A stretch of DNA of 24,799 bases. Origin: Ophiostoma sp. CBS 140.51. Its lineage: Eukaryota; Ascomycota; Sordariomycetes; Ophiostomatales; Ophiostomataceae. The DNA is taken from positions 1-24,799 of the forward strand of contig JANSLP010000420.1 of assembly GCA_029298735.1 (NCBI GenBank). The letters are read 5' to 3'. The notes under the pieces are model-generated. The model searched no databases. It saw nothing but the letters and a program-made list of their open reading frames with translations, and was not told where the DNA came from. Both the position numbers and the translations under genes were made by a program. Positions within the stretch are counted from its first letter, which is position 1, and every line of letters starts with the position of its first letter. This document shows, one piece after another, positions 1 to 11,191 of the stretch.

Positions 1-1783
1 CTTCAAATCTTAAAAATAATACAATGAATATTCAAATAAACTTTCTGGTTCAAAACCTTCAGAATTACAGATGAGAGAAAAGTACAAAGCTAATTCAAAA
101 GCTGCCTGATCTGTAGGTAGCAATGAGCCGAACCAAAACAAGCATTTTTGACGAAACATCACAGCATACCAACTCCAACGCACATCGCACAATCAAACAA
201 CGATATCTCTCCAAATATGCCAAATCTGGCCCCATCTGCCAACGTATCGGATCCGCATCCTTTGTAGTCCCTGATCTGCAGCTAGGGGGTGGTAGCTCCT
301 GTGTCGTAGATATGTCGGCATCGACGCGCAGAGATAGGCCGAGATGACGACGTGAGCCTTTCAGAATCTTACCACATACGCGACGTTATCTCTCTCAACC
401 CCAACCCAGAGCACCGGTACGGAACCTGTGTCGCGTACCTTTCTGACACCGACTCCAACAACAAAGACAGACCAATGGCGTGTACTACTTTTCTTGTCAC
501 AAGAACCATCGGCACTTTGAGCTGACACCAGCTCACAAGTTGATGAAGCCGGTCTCAGGAACAGCCAACAGCCCTATGGCCCCTCACGTACCCCTTCCGT
601 CATTAACTTTCCCATATACGCATATGTGCCGTTCAGCGAAGTCCCGACTTGAGTGCAACGAGAAGGACCTCACCCAATATGTAATAAACGAGGGCCGGAT
701 ATTCTCTGATGTCCCACCACCTCGTTATGTCTTCGCACCTTGGCTGCAATGATCACCCGGACGGCATGACGGCGTGTATTAGACGATATCAACAATGCGC
801 ATATGTAGATAGCCAGCACTGAGAAAAAAAAGTGCAATAATGCAAGCCGGAGTCTACTCATCGATAGTTACATCACATGCATATCTCGTCATTATCTTGG
901 ACTTCACGGTCATCAAGGACGATTCGGCCGGACCGGCAGTCGTTGCCTGGAGTCGGTGCCCGGCGTCGTAATCGGAGGCTGTGTAGATTAAAGCGGACAC
1001 TGGCCAACCCATCCGGTGATTTTTGTGACCGAATTGGCCCTTTGTCAACCTTCTTGATAATATCCTGTTGCCTCGGCCTTGGGGTGGAATTAATTTGTCC
1101 ACCAAGACGTAACTTGGTGAAGAAATGACCCGGCAAGTTCGTTCGTCCGTTTTTGTCCCGGGGCGTCATTATGGCTGGCATACGTGTAGGGTCACTCTTT
1201 CATTGAGACTAGACTTTCAAGTGGACGGCACTTCGTATTCCAGAAAACGTCTTTGTCTATCTCATCATTCTTCGTTATGATGCACAGCTACTGGAAGTTG
1301 TGGTGTTTTTGGTGGGAAAGGGCAAATAAGCAGTCGGATGCGGGACAATAGAATGGAATTCAGGGAGTTTGGCGACAAAACACAGCGGAATGTGAATGGT
1401 TAACAGCACAAACGGTCGGGGAACGGTCCCGCTAATTGCTCCGTGGATGCGCTAGACTTTTCCAGGTGTGAATGGGTCCCTGAAGGACCGCTGTTGACCA
1501 ATGACATGCGCTGAAGCCCTGCTTAAGGGCTCTGAAAATACTCGAGGAATACCAAAAATCTGAAGAGTCCACTACCTAAAATTATCAGCTGTTTCCCGGA
1601 AGCTCCCAACCCCGGAGCTTGTGTCCCACCGATTTTTACCCCTGCTGTCTTGGCTGGCGATTTTGCTCCAAGCCGGCTTCACTTCACGTTTCCAAATAAA
1701 AGGGTGTCGGCCACCCTTTCTCTTCCGCCAATTGACACCTCACCACACCTCACCACCGACACTTACACCTTCAACTCCTCCCA
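1..1783. other. Intergenic region upstream of ERG24, no gene recognised
   Basis: No open frame here resembles a known family, and the short frames on both strands lack coding character and plausible splice structure. The last few hundred bases presumably hold the ERG24 promoter. They include a CCAAT pentamer at 1498-1502 and a run of TCACCACAC-like repeats at about 1735-1760, just before the ERG24 start. The latter only loosely resemble fungal SREBP sites and are not called as such. No tRNA, rRNA or repeat array is visible. Confidence 0.6.
1498..1502 (+). promoter_or_regulatory. CCAAT box upstream of ERG24
   Basis: A CCAAT pentamer lies about 280 bp upstream of the ERG24 start codon. The CCAAT-binding complex is a common activator of fungal housekeeping genes, but a pentamer occurs often by chance, so this is only a candidate. 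Confidence 0.25.
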
Positions 1784-3378
1784 ATGGCTGCGAAAGCGAA
1801 ATCAAAGACGGCTGTCACGGCCAAAGACGTGCCGCACGGCTACGAATTCGGCGGGCCGTAAGTTTCCTTGACGCCCCTTTTCATGGCCCCTTAGCTTTCC
1901 AAACAAAACATTGCGACTGACTTTTTTTTGCCAGTCTCGGCGCGTTCGGCGTCAGCTTTGGCCTGCCTATCCTCCTCTATCTCTTTACGTTCGCCTGCAA
2001 CGATATCTCGGGCTGCCCGGCGCCGTCTCTGCTGTCCCCCTCCACCCTCGATCTCGAGACCCTCAAACAAGAAGTCGGATGGCCGGCCGACGGCATCTGG
2101 GGCCTCGCCAGCTGGCGCGTCACCGGCTGGACTCTCGCATACTACCTCCTGAGTGCCGTGCTCTACCGCGTCCTGCCCGGCACCCACACTGAGGGTATTG
2201 TCCTCGACAACGGCGGCCGTCTCAAGTACAAGTTCAACACCGTCTACTCGACCATCTTCACCGTCAGCCTGGTGGTGGCCGGCACCATTGCCCAGGGCGC
2301 CGAGTTCCCGCTCTGGACGTTTATGACCGACAATTACCTGCAGCTCTTGACGGCCAACATTCTCATCTCCATGGCCCTGGCCACCTTTGTTTATGTTCGC
2401 AGCTTCAGCGTCCCCAAGCCGGCCGACCGTAAGCCCGGTGACCTGCGCGAGTTGGCTGCTGGTGGCCACTCAGGCAACGTCATGTACGACTGGTTCATTG
2501 GCCGCGAGCTGAATCCACGTATCACCCTCCCCGTCCTGGGCGAATTTGACATCAAGTCGTTTATGGAGCTTCGCCCGGGTATGCTCGGCTGGATGCTCTT
2601 CAACTTTGCCCACGTCGCCAAGCAGTACCGCACCTTTGGCTTTGTTACCGACAGTATTCTCTTCATCTCGATCGTGCAGACCATCTACATCATTGACAGT
2701 CAGATCATGGAGCCGGCCATTCTCACCACCATCGACATTACTACTGACGGCTTCGGCATGATGCTGTCGTTTGGTGATCTCGTTTGGGTGCCCTTTTTGT
2801 ACTCCACCCAGACCCGCTACCTAGCCAACTACCCCGTGTCCCTCGGTTGGCTCGGTGTCGCCGTCATGGGCGCCGTTCTCGTCACCGGCTTCTCCATTTT
2901 CCGCCTCGCCAACAGCCAAAAGAATAACTTCCGCACCAACCCGGACGACCCCCGCGTCGCTCACCTCAAGTACATTACCACTAAGACCGGCTCGCGTCTC
3001 ATTGTCTCTGGCTGGTGGGGTCTGGCTCGTCACATCAACTACTTTGGTGACTGGATCCAGTCCTGGCCCTACAGTTTGCCCACCGGCCTGGCTGGCTATG
3101 CCATCCTGGCCGCCGACTCGGCTGGTGGTATCGCTGCTGCTGCTGCCGCCGCTGCGGGCAGCAACGAGGTCTTTGTCCGCGCCGACGGCCAGCTCGTTGT
3201 GCCCGGCGCTGCCCGTGGCTTCGGCATGGTCTTTACCTACTTTTACGTCATCTACTTTGCCGTCCTCCTCATTCACCGCGACCTGCGCGACGGCGAGAAG
3301 TGTGCGCGCAAGTACGGCGAGGACTGGGGAAAGTACAAGAAGATTGTGCGCTGGCACATTGTTCCGGGTGTCTACTAA
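1784..3378 (+). CDS. ERG24: Delta(14)-sterol reductase (C-14 sterol reductase, ERG24)
   Basis: Integral ER-membrane enzyme that uses NADPH to reduce the C14=C15 double bond left by CYP51 in ergosterol synthesis; it is the family targeted by morpholine fungicides. Exons are 1784-1857 and 1935-3378 around a 77 bp GTAAGT...CCAG intron, giving 505 residues, usual for the family. The start is the only ATG giving the typical N-terminus (YEFGGP, then a hydrophobic segment). The first ERG4/ERG24 signature appears as GRELNPRI followed by FDIKSFMELRPGM. The second appears as SGWWGLARHINYFGDW. The chain ends KYGEDWGKYKKIVRW then a terminal VY, the normal tail. Many hydrophobic segments fit a polytopic membrane protein. 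A run of eight alanines encoded by GCN repeats lies in the loop after the second signature, before TYFYVIYFAVLLIHR; the rest of this loop is alignable to family members. The assignment to C-14 rather than C-24(28) reductase rests on the N-terminal sequence and overall resemblance. Confidence 0.93.
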
Positions 3379-3484
3379 GCCCGGACAACAGTCCGAGCGA
3401 AGCGAGGCTGTGCCATGCCATCTCTCTTCTCTCTCTCTCCCTCTTCGAGCGCAGTGAGGTCAACATCCCCTTTGCGCTCATATT

Positions 3485-4060
3485 CCCAGGGCCATGAAGT
3501 CGGCGTTACGGGAACTGTTGGATATGTGTAATATTTGTTTTATATCGTTCTCGATCCTAGGGCCACGGTTGTTTACGGCGATACGGGACGGACGACATTT
3601 TGACGACATTTAAACCGGAGTTTATTTGGAGGACATTGCAATTTTTGATATCTTCGCATTTTTAACCCAGGGCCATGGATGTTCGGCGTAACGGGGAACT
3701 TGCGATTGCGATACGATTGGAAAACGGAAAAGGGACGACACTGTCCTTGGATGATCATTCCCAGGGCCACTGACGTTCGGCGTACGGGATTGCATTCACC
3801 ACATCTTGCATTTACTGCATCACTTGCACTTCATTACCTCTTTTACCTTTCTTTCTCCATCCCAGGGCTACTTGATGTTCGGCGTACGGGACCCTTTTTT
3901 TACTACTTAGTTGTTTACCATGCTTTACTTTTAATCTCCCACGGCCAAAGAACTACGGCGTACGGGATGGATTTTATTCGAGAGCTATAAATCTCGTTTG
4001 CAAAGGTGTACATAGACAGAAGATACAGCTCCCAGGGCCATCCTATGTTCGGCGTACGGG
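3485..4060 (+). repeat. Seven dispersed copies of a 28-32 bp GC-rich two-block element
   Basis: Each copy has a left block close to CCCAGGGCCA and a right block close to CGGCGTACGGG, separated by about 6-11 variable bases that often end in GTT. Copies: 3485-3512, 3556-3587, 3666-3695, 3760-3788, 3861-3890, 3938-3966 and 4031-4060. Start-to-start distances are 71, 110, 94, 101, 77 and 93 bp. The spacers are AT-rich and unrelated to each other, so this is not a simple tandem repeat. Within a copy, the outer CCC can pair with the final GGG and the inner GCC with GGC, leaving an internal loop and a variable apical loop. All copies are in the same orientation, starting 107 bp after the ERG24 stop codon, so they may lie in its 3' UTR. 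No further copy was seen in the window. Function unknown. Confidence 0.85.
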
Positions 4061-7000
4061 ACAGAATCAAAATTGAAAACAAATAATTGTTGTTTTCTTA
4101 ATAATGTGTGACACATACGCAAAAACCACATCATCGTGAACTGTGCCTTACTGACGATACCCACACGTGTCCCGGAGTTTACCCGGATCGTCAAAAAGTC
4201 CTCTGCAGAACCGTTTGTAATTTGGCCGACGAGGCTGCGAAGCGCAGGGACTGTGCAGAAAATGGGGACAGGATGAACAGGTGGAACGTGGATAGACTTG
4301 CAAAACGGCCTCGGCCGCGTGCGCAGACTCGCAAAAGAGAGTGGGGAGGTAGAATACACATAGTCTGTAGCCAAGCGAGAATGAAAGAACCATGCTGCTG
4401 CCATGCTTCCATGCTGCTGGTCCGGCCGAGTCGACGCCGGAGTCAACGTTGCGTCACGTCGTGGCACACCCTCTTTTCGAGAGAGACCAAAATTTCAGAT
4501 TGAACATGACTTACATAAATACACTTCAAGCTGTGTGGAAAGTGTGGCTTGGGCCAGGATCTTGCTTACAGTGAGACCTGCAAGGTGAGTTACCGCTCGG
4601 AAGGGTTTGCAACGCGCAGTAGTTGGAGTCAAGAGGTCTGCAGGCTCTTGGAGCTTCCTGCAGCCTGCAGGACGTTTTGGCCTGGCCTCTGCTAAATTGA
4701 CCGGTGGCGGTCTCAGCTTCCCAAATGGGACAGATTGGAGGGTCGGGGAGGACGTCGAGAAGGCACCGGATGACTGTCGTGGGCACCGGGCTGTCGATCC
4801 CCGAAAAACCCGGCCGTCAGGTGAGGTGAATCGGAGTGAGAAGTCTGTCTCTCTGAAAAAGGTTTGGGGGTTGTGGATCGGACGATCACCACCCCGCGTC
4901 GGGGCTGCTGGCCGTTTTTCCCTGTCAAGTTTTCTTTCACTCTTCCCCCCGTCGTACTTGCGGATTTTCGGATATCTGAAAAAGATAAGGGTCGGATGAG
5001 GCCGTCGTGAAGCCGTCAATTTTGTAACTTTAACTCTCTTTTGTTAAAGATCTGACCCTGACCATACGACCTGCGATGTACTTCAAGTACAGTACATGTA
5101 CTCCGTTCCACACCTGTGTGATGCAAGTATGGACGAATGCAACGATGGACAGAGGGGACAGAGGAACGGTAATTGCCGGACATGCACGACTCGATTTTTT
5201 GGTGTATGTGAGGAGGAAAGCTGGGGTAAGCTGGGCAATATGGCAATGCAGGCAAAGCCCTTGCCAGGCAAACAGCACCAAAATGTGACCGGGGAATATG
5301 GTGCAGTGAGGGGAAAGCTAAAAAAGAAGCTCCACGAGAAAGGCCGAGAAGCAAAAGAAACAAAATAAAACAAAAGCAGAAGAAGTGAAAAAAGTGAAGA
5401 AAGCAAAGAACCTTGGCTCGAGCTTGGGTTGCATTCGTCGACAGCCAAGACAAGGCCACCGATCCGCTGTGCGATTGAGCGGGTTCCTTGGTTCTCGATG
5501 CGACCGGGGGACAGAACAAGGAGGGGAAAATGAGGAGAAAAACGGCAGAGAATATCATAGGATCGTTAGCAAATGGTCGTGAGGGTTGCAGTAAGACGAA
5601 ATCCATGGGAGGCAAAAGGCTGGACAAGGAGGGTCCAAGGAAAAGTTGACGATGTTTACGGCACAGAAGTCTTGGGTGGACGGTAGTAAACAGAATCTAA
5701 TGTACTTGTACTCGGTCCCTTAGACATTGGAGGCTGCGAAGGCACAGACGGCGAGACTGTCTCCAAACTTTACGAGGTGTGGCTTCGAGTGACGTCCACT
5801 AGGGAGTGTAATTTGGATCGACAATACCTACCGTCACGTTTTGAAGCAAAGTATCTTTCAGCGCAAAATTGACAACAAAAGTGCCGCTTTGACGTACCAC
5901 TGGTCCTCATCCCTTGCTTCTCCAAGTGGACATACCGTTCCACGGACTGTAAATGAAAATAATACCTGGACAGAACTCCAAAAAAAACATGGCTCGATCA
6001 GTTCCCGGCCACGATGCCGCCAGCGCCGGCCGCCGGACCGTTGAACACACCCACGAGGAAACAAAACGGAGAAATATTGAGGAAATAGAAAGGAAGAAAG
6101 GAAACAAAGACCGAAGAAGGTAAGATGCGAACTTGATGCGGAGACCCCAAAACGACAAGCACCCCAGCGATCTCTCCCCACGTTTCTCCTCTTTTTCTCG
6201 CGATCGGCCCGTTTCCTGCCATGACGTTCGATGCGGTGTATTCTTTTTCCTTTTCGGCCGCCATGAATATTCAAAAATTTACCTTACGAGCTTTCTTCTC
6301 ACATTTTGCATTTTCTCCAACTTTACATCGTGGGACTGTTTATTCCCTCACCTAAGGACCACCACGGGACCGCATTCGATGCATCCCCTGCTACGGCAAC
6401 ATTGCACCTTGCCCGCGCCGCCCAGCGCATCCACGGTTCCTCGGGTGTGACGACGTTGCTGATCTTGGCGCGGTCGTGCTTTCTGGTGTGCATCAAGTGG
6501 ACATTGAGTCTGCACCAAATATGCGTGTGAACATGCAACTACAACACTTGTTTGTGTTCGATATCAACCACAACATCCACATTGCCTGCAACGACACTGC
6601 AGCATCCGATACACCGCGATGCCCTGCTCAGATGCTGCGTAACGACAAAATAAACATAGACAGAGCATGGTTGATGATGGGGAGGTGATGATCGGAGAAC
6701 CATTTTGTCACTTTGCTACCTTTTACTACCATCCTCATTGCCCATCCCTAGATGCATCCCCACAAATTGCCCAAGATTCCACGCGGTGATCGACACTCTG
6801 CACTCTCACGGGTGCGAAAAGTAGGATGAGCTGATGAGGTCAAACAGGTCACTGGAAGGCAAAAAAGCATGGCTTGGCAGATGCCATACTTGCGCGTCGC
6901 GTTAAGTGGATGTATTGATTCATAGGAAGCAACGCAAATATGTACCTCAGACCTCATTCTCTTCACAGCTCATGGCCCTGATCGACATGTTCCTGGCCGG

Positions 7001-7546
7001 TCTGCTGCCTTTTTTGCATTTATTTGCTCAAAGTTTGCACGCGTTCCTGCGACCTGCATATAAGTTACCTGTTCAATCCTCGTAAACGACTCTGAGTCGA
7101 TTCGATTCGAGTCGTGCTTTTGTCTCTCTTGTCTCGCGTGTCTCTCTTGACAAATAAATTGATCTGGGGCCCTTTATTGTCTTGTCTCCCTCCTGCACCT
7201 TTCAGTCTCTACTGTTTCGTGAGCCATACAACGACCATATTCGGTACTGTCCGCGCTGAGGAACGACAAACAACAACACGGCAAAGCATCTATCATCGAC
7301 AATTGCACGACAGCTGCCGCACGAGGTCCCTCACAAAATAAATAAAGGACGACACAGCACCGGAGATTTCCTTTCCCATTCCGTCTGTCCACAAACATTA
7401 GACCGGTCTCACTTCGATTTGATTATTTGACTCTCGAGGACCCTTTTGAGTCTCTTTTCTCGCCACTGAGTCGCGACGCGCCTACGACCTCATTTCACTC
7501 AAAGGCGACGTGCTCCGGCTAACGGGTTTGCTGTCTGTCGTCCACC
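4061..7546. other. Gene-poor stretch, no gene recognised
   Basis: No frame in these 3.5 kb matches a recognisable protein. The longest (203 codons, minus strand, 5016-5627) is low-complexity Phe/Ser/Leu sequence produced by a purine-rich plus strand at about 5200-5410. Splice-like GTAAG/GTGAG words occur at about 4586, 5226 and 6120, but no coding exons can be built around them. Small palindromes occur, for example AGTACATGTACT at 5091-5102. The segment probably combines ERG24 downstream sequence with a long beta-glucosidase upstream region. An unrecognised non-coding RNA or a fast-evolving small gene cannot be excluded. Confidence 0.5.
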
Positions 7547-7633
7547 ATGAAGGCGTTTGCTATTTTCGCGGCGGTCGCTCCTGCCGTTTACGCAGGAACC
7601 ACTCCCAAGGCAAGTAGGATCGTGTTACCATGA
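7547..7633 (+). other. Short ORF with signal-peptide-like start, possible orphan first exon or upstream ORF
   Basis: An ATG in good context (CCACCATGA) opens a 28-codon frame that starts MKAFAIFAAVAPAVYA and continues GTTPK. This has the composition of a cleavable secretory signal, with an AYA-like cleavage site after residue 16. At 7609/7610 the sequence reads AAG then GCAAGT, the consensus of a GC-AG intron donor, and CAG acceptors follow, for example at 7668-7670. Unspliced, the frame ends at a TGA at 7631-7633. No convincing second exon was found before the GH3 start at 8104. It may be a relic of another secreted protein, an alternative first exon, or an upstream ORF. Chance is also possible. 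Confidence 0.3.
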
Positions 7634-7994
7634 CCACAACGCTGCTGCCCTGCCATGCAAGTGCAATGCAGACCACACGAGGTAAGAGCGAGGTGCGTTC
7701 CTTCCTCTTCTGGTCGCAACGAGCTCACCACGTGAACAACCACCGTTTGAATATGGCGTTGTGTTTACTTTCGCTCCTTCCTTCTACGAGCTTTTTGGAC
7801 CTCTCGAACCATTTGCTCTTCCCTATAATGACTGTAGTGCCCCTGCCTCCTGTCGAATTTTTTTTCTGCTCCCCCTCCCTCCTTCCACTCTCTTTATCAC
7901 ACATCTCGGTCCTCAAGCCACGTCGACACAGTATCTCTTATCCTTCACTCACCTCAACCACAACCTATATCACTATCACTTCACTCTCGCTGGT

Positions 7995-8001
7995 CTATAT
8001 A
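7995..8001 (+). promoter_or_regulatory. Possible TATA element of the beta-glucosidase gene
   Basis: CTATATA lies about 105 bp upstream of the GH3 start codon, in a CT-rich stretch typical of fungal promoters and leaders. Position and sequence fit a TATA box. No transcription start can be read from sequence alone. Confidence 0.35.
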
Positions 8002-8103
8002 CCATTCGATCTCTTGTCTTTGGCATACCACCTCACCCTCCTCAACATATTTTATCTCACATCTTTTTCACTATCATTTGGCTTCGTTTGGATCATCTTG
8101 ACC

Positions 8104-10882
8104 ATGATCGAGCCCATTTGGCTCTTGGCCGCAGCGGCTACGCTCTCTGGCGTTGCAAATGCTAACCCTGCCCAGTTCGAGCATCGTGCCGACAAGCTCG
8201 AGGCTCACCTTCAGCAGCGCGGCGACGCTGGTGCTCCCCAAGCCGTTTCGCCCCCTCACTACCCGTCGCCATGGATGAATCCCAATGCGGATGGCTGGGA
8301 GGCTGCCTACATTCAGGCCAAGCAGTTTGTCTCGCAGATGACCCTCATGGAGAAGGTCAACCTAACCACCGGTGTTGGGTAAGTCTCTCCCGTCCTCTTT
8401 TCTGTTTCATTACATTCCACTAATGTACGCAGGTGGGAAGGTGAACAGTGTGTCGGCCAAGTTGGTGCTGTTCCTCGTCTTGGCCTCACCAGCATGTGTA
8501 TGCAGGACTCGCCTGTCGGTGTCCGCGACACGGACTTCAACTCGGTCTTCACATCTGGTCAAACCGCGGCTGCCACTTTTGACCGCGCTCTCCTCTACGC
8601 TCGCGGTCTTGCCATGGGCCAAGAGCACCGCGGCAAAGGTGTGACTGTCCAGCTGGGCCCTGTTGCTGGTCCTCTAGGTCGTGCCCCTGAGGGTGGCCGC
8701 AACTGGGAGGGCTTTGCTCCCGACCCGGTGCTCACGGGTATCAGCATTGCTGAGACGATTCGTGGTATCCAAGATGCTGGTGTCATTGCTTGCGCCAAGC
8801 ACTTTATTGGCAACGAGCAGGGTATGCTTCCTCACTTTGATCGTGTTGAAATCGTTCTCTTATTAACTTTTACCAGAGCACTTCCGCCAGGTTGGTGAGG
8901 CTCAGGGTTACGGATACAACATCACGCAGACTCTGTCCTCCAACATTGACGACAAGACAATGCACGAGATGTACCTCTGGCCTTTCGCTGACGCCATCCG
9001 CGCCGGTGTTGGTTCCGTCATGTGCTCGTACAACCAGATCAACAACTCGTATGCCTGCCAGAACTCCAAGATGCTCAACAACCTGCTCAAGGGCGAGCTC
9101 GGCTTCCAGGGCTTCGTCATGACCGATTGGCAGGCTCACCAGTCGGGTGTCTCCAGTGCTCTCGCCGGTCTCGACATGTCCATGCCCGGTGACACCGTTT
9201 TCAACTCGGGCCTGAGCTACTGGGGCCCCAACCTGACCCTTGCTGTTGTCAACGGTACTTTGCCCGAGTGGCGTCTCGACGATATGGCCATGCGCATCAT
9301 GGCTGCCTTCTTCAAGGTTGGCAACACTGTCGGCTCGCAGGTCCCCATCAACTTCGACTCGTGGACTCTTGATACCTATGGCCCTGTCCACTTTGCCGCC
9401 GGCGTTGGCCATCAGCAGATCAACCACCACGTCGACGTCCGCGCTGACCACGGCACACTCATCCGCGAGATTGCCGCGAAGGGCACTGTCCTCCTCAAGA
9501 ACACCAACAACGCTCTGCCCCTCAACAAGCCCAAGTTCCTGGTAGTTGTCGGCGACGACGCTGGCTCGAACCCTGACGGTCCCAACGGCTGCTCTGACCG
9601 CGGTTGCGACAACGGCACGCTCGCTATGGCCTGGGGCTCCGGCAGCGCCAACTTCCCCTACATGGTCACGCCCGACGCCGCTCTGCAGGCCAAGGCGATC
9701 AGCGACGGCACTGTCTACCAGAGCATCTTGGCCAACAACCGCCCCGACACCACCGAGGCTCTCGTTTCGCAGGACGGCGTCACTGCCATTGTCTTTGTCA
9801 ACGCTGACTCTGGTGAGGGATACATCAACGTGGCCGGCAACGAGGGCGACCGCCTGAACCTGACGATCTGGCACGAGGGTGACCAGCTGATCAAGAACGT
9901 CAGCAGCCTGTGTAACAACACAATTGTTGTCATTCACTCTACCGGCCCCGTTATTGTCGACGAGTGGTACGACAGCCCAAATGTCACTGCCATTCTCTGG
10001 GCCGGCATCCCTGGCCAGGAGTCAGGCAACTCGATTGTCGATGTTCTCTACGGCGCTGTGAACCCGGCCGCCCGCACGCCGTTCACTTGGGGCTCTTCCC
10101 GCGAGAGCTACGGCACTGATGTCCTGTACGAGCCCAACAGCCAGACGCCCCAGCTCGACTTCACTGAGGGTGTTTTCATCGACTACCGCCACTTTGACAA
10201 GACCAATCAGACCCCTCGCTACGAGTTTGGCTACGGCTTGAGCTACACCACTTTCTCGTATGCCAACCTCAACGTCCAGAAGGTACCTGTTGCCCCCTAC
10301 ACGCCCAACGAAGGCTACACCGAGCCGGCCCCGACCATCAGCACCACGAACGCCTCGACCAACCTGGCCGATTACCTGTTCCCCAACTCGACCCTGTCGC
10401 ACGTCTGGCAGTACATTTACCCGTACCTGAACACGTCTTCGTCCGGCAAGGAGGCTTCCGGTGACCTGCACTACGGCGAGCCCGCTGACAAGTACCTGCC
10501 GCCCAACGCCACCGACGGTTCGGCCCAGCCCTACCTCCCCGCCAGCGACAAGATCTCGCCTGGTGGCAATGCAGCTCTCTACGACATCCTCTACACCATC
10601 ACTGCTGATGTGACCAACACCGGCCCCGTGACCGGCGACGAGGTGCCGCAGCTGTACGTGTCCCTGGGTGGTCCCGACGACCCGCCTGTCGTCTTGCGTG
10701 GCTTTGACCGTATTCATGACCTCGCCCCCGGCCAGACGGGCGTCTTCAGCGCCGTCCTAACCCGCCGTGACCTGAGCAACTGGGACACGGTCAAGCAGGA
10801 CTGGGTCATTAGCAACTACACCAAGACCGTGTACGTTGGCTCGAGCAGCCGCAAGCTGTCTCTGAAGCAGACCCTCGCATAG
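8104..10882 (+). CDS. bgl1: Secreted GH3 beta-glucosidase
   Basis: Extracellular glycoside hydrolase family 3 enzyme that releases glucose from cellobiose and other beta-glucosides. Exons are 8104-8378, 8433-8821 and 8877-10882, giving 889 residues, against about 860 for the Aspergillus BGL1 type. Both introns (54 and 55 bp) have GTAAGT/GTATGC donors and CAG acceptors and restore the conserved frame. Residues 1-20 form a signal peptide (MIEPIWLLAAAA, then SGVANA). The N-terminal TIM barrel carries QDSPVGVRD, GRNWEGF and the Lys214-His215 pair. Asp305 in VMTDW is the expected nucleophile. Glu544 in GNEGDR, in the alpha/beta sandwich domain, is the expected acid/base. A fibronectin III-like C-terminal domain ends in SSSRKLSLKQ. 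Many Asn-X-Ser/Thr sequons fit secretion. All key residues are present, so activity is expected. The neighbours are unrelated, and no shared regulation with the cluster downstream was seen. Confidence 0.95.
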
Positions 10883-11191
10883 GATTCGATGGGCTACTGA
10901 ATTAAAGAGATGAATGAAGGAGTTGAATACCAGCAGATGATATTTTAAAAATGGAATAGGAAAGGAATAGGAACGACCTGAAAGGAGTAGGAATGGTCAG
11001 GAACAGAAATGTGTTGGACGATTGCACGGACACCAGTAATTTTGAGTTGGTCCTGGAACAACAAGGGAAAACGGGTGGATATCTCTGCTGTATGAATTTA
11101 TGAAATTTTATGCATTTTATTTACTTGAACCATTTTCAAAGACAGTTTTTCTTCTGTGTATTGTGATAAAAACGCACTATGCTTTCTCTCT
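10883..11191. other. Convergent intergenic region between the beta-glucosidase and aldolase-family genes
   Basis: About 310 bp separates two tail-to-tail stop codons and should hold both 3' ends. Positions about 10955-11005 contain a degenerate short repeat of GGAATAGGAA-like words. The rest is AT-rich, as expected for 3' UTRs. No gene is seen. Confidence 0.5.

Noticed and set aside
3389..3460. Two copies of CGAGCG-AG-GAGG about 50 bp apart after ERG24
   Set aside because: Only two short, imperfect copies, within the range expected by chance.
5016..5627. 203-codon open frame on the minus strand
   Set aside because: Low-complexity Phe/Ser/Leu-rich sequence arising from a purine-rich opposite strand, with no domain, good start context or splice structure.
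7050..7115. Possible tRNA around GTTCAATCCTC
   Set aside because: No A-box, anticodon arm or acceptor stem can be folded around this B-box-like word.
7088..7472. Three TGAGTC words (7093, 7447, 7467), one within the palindrome GACTCTGAGTC, as Gcn4/CPC1 sites
   Set aside because: The Gcn4-type consensus needs TGASTCA and none of the three ends in A; they are also far from the GH3 start.
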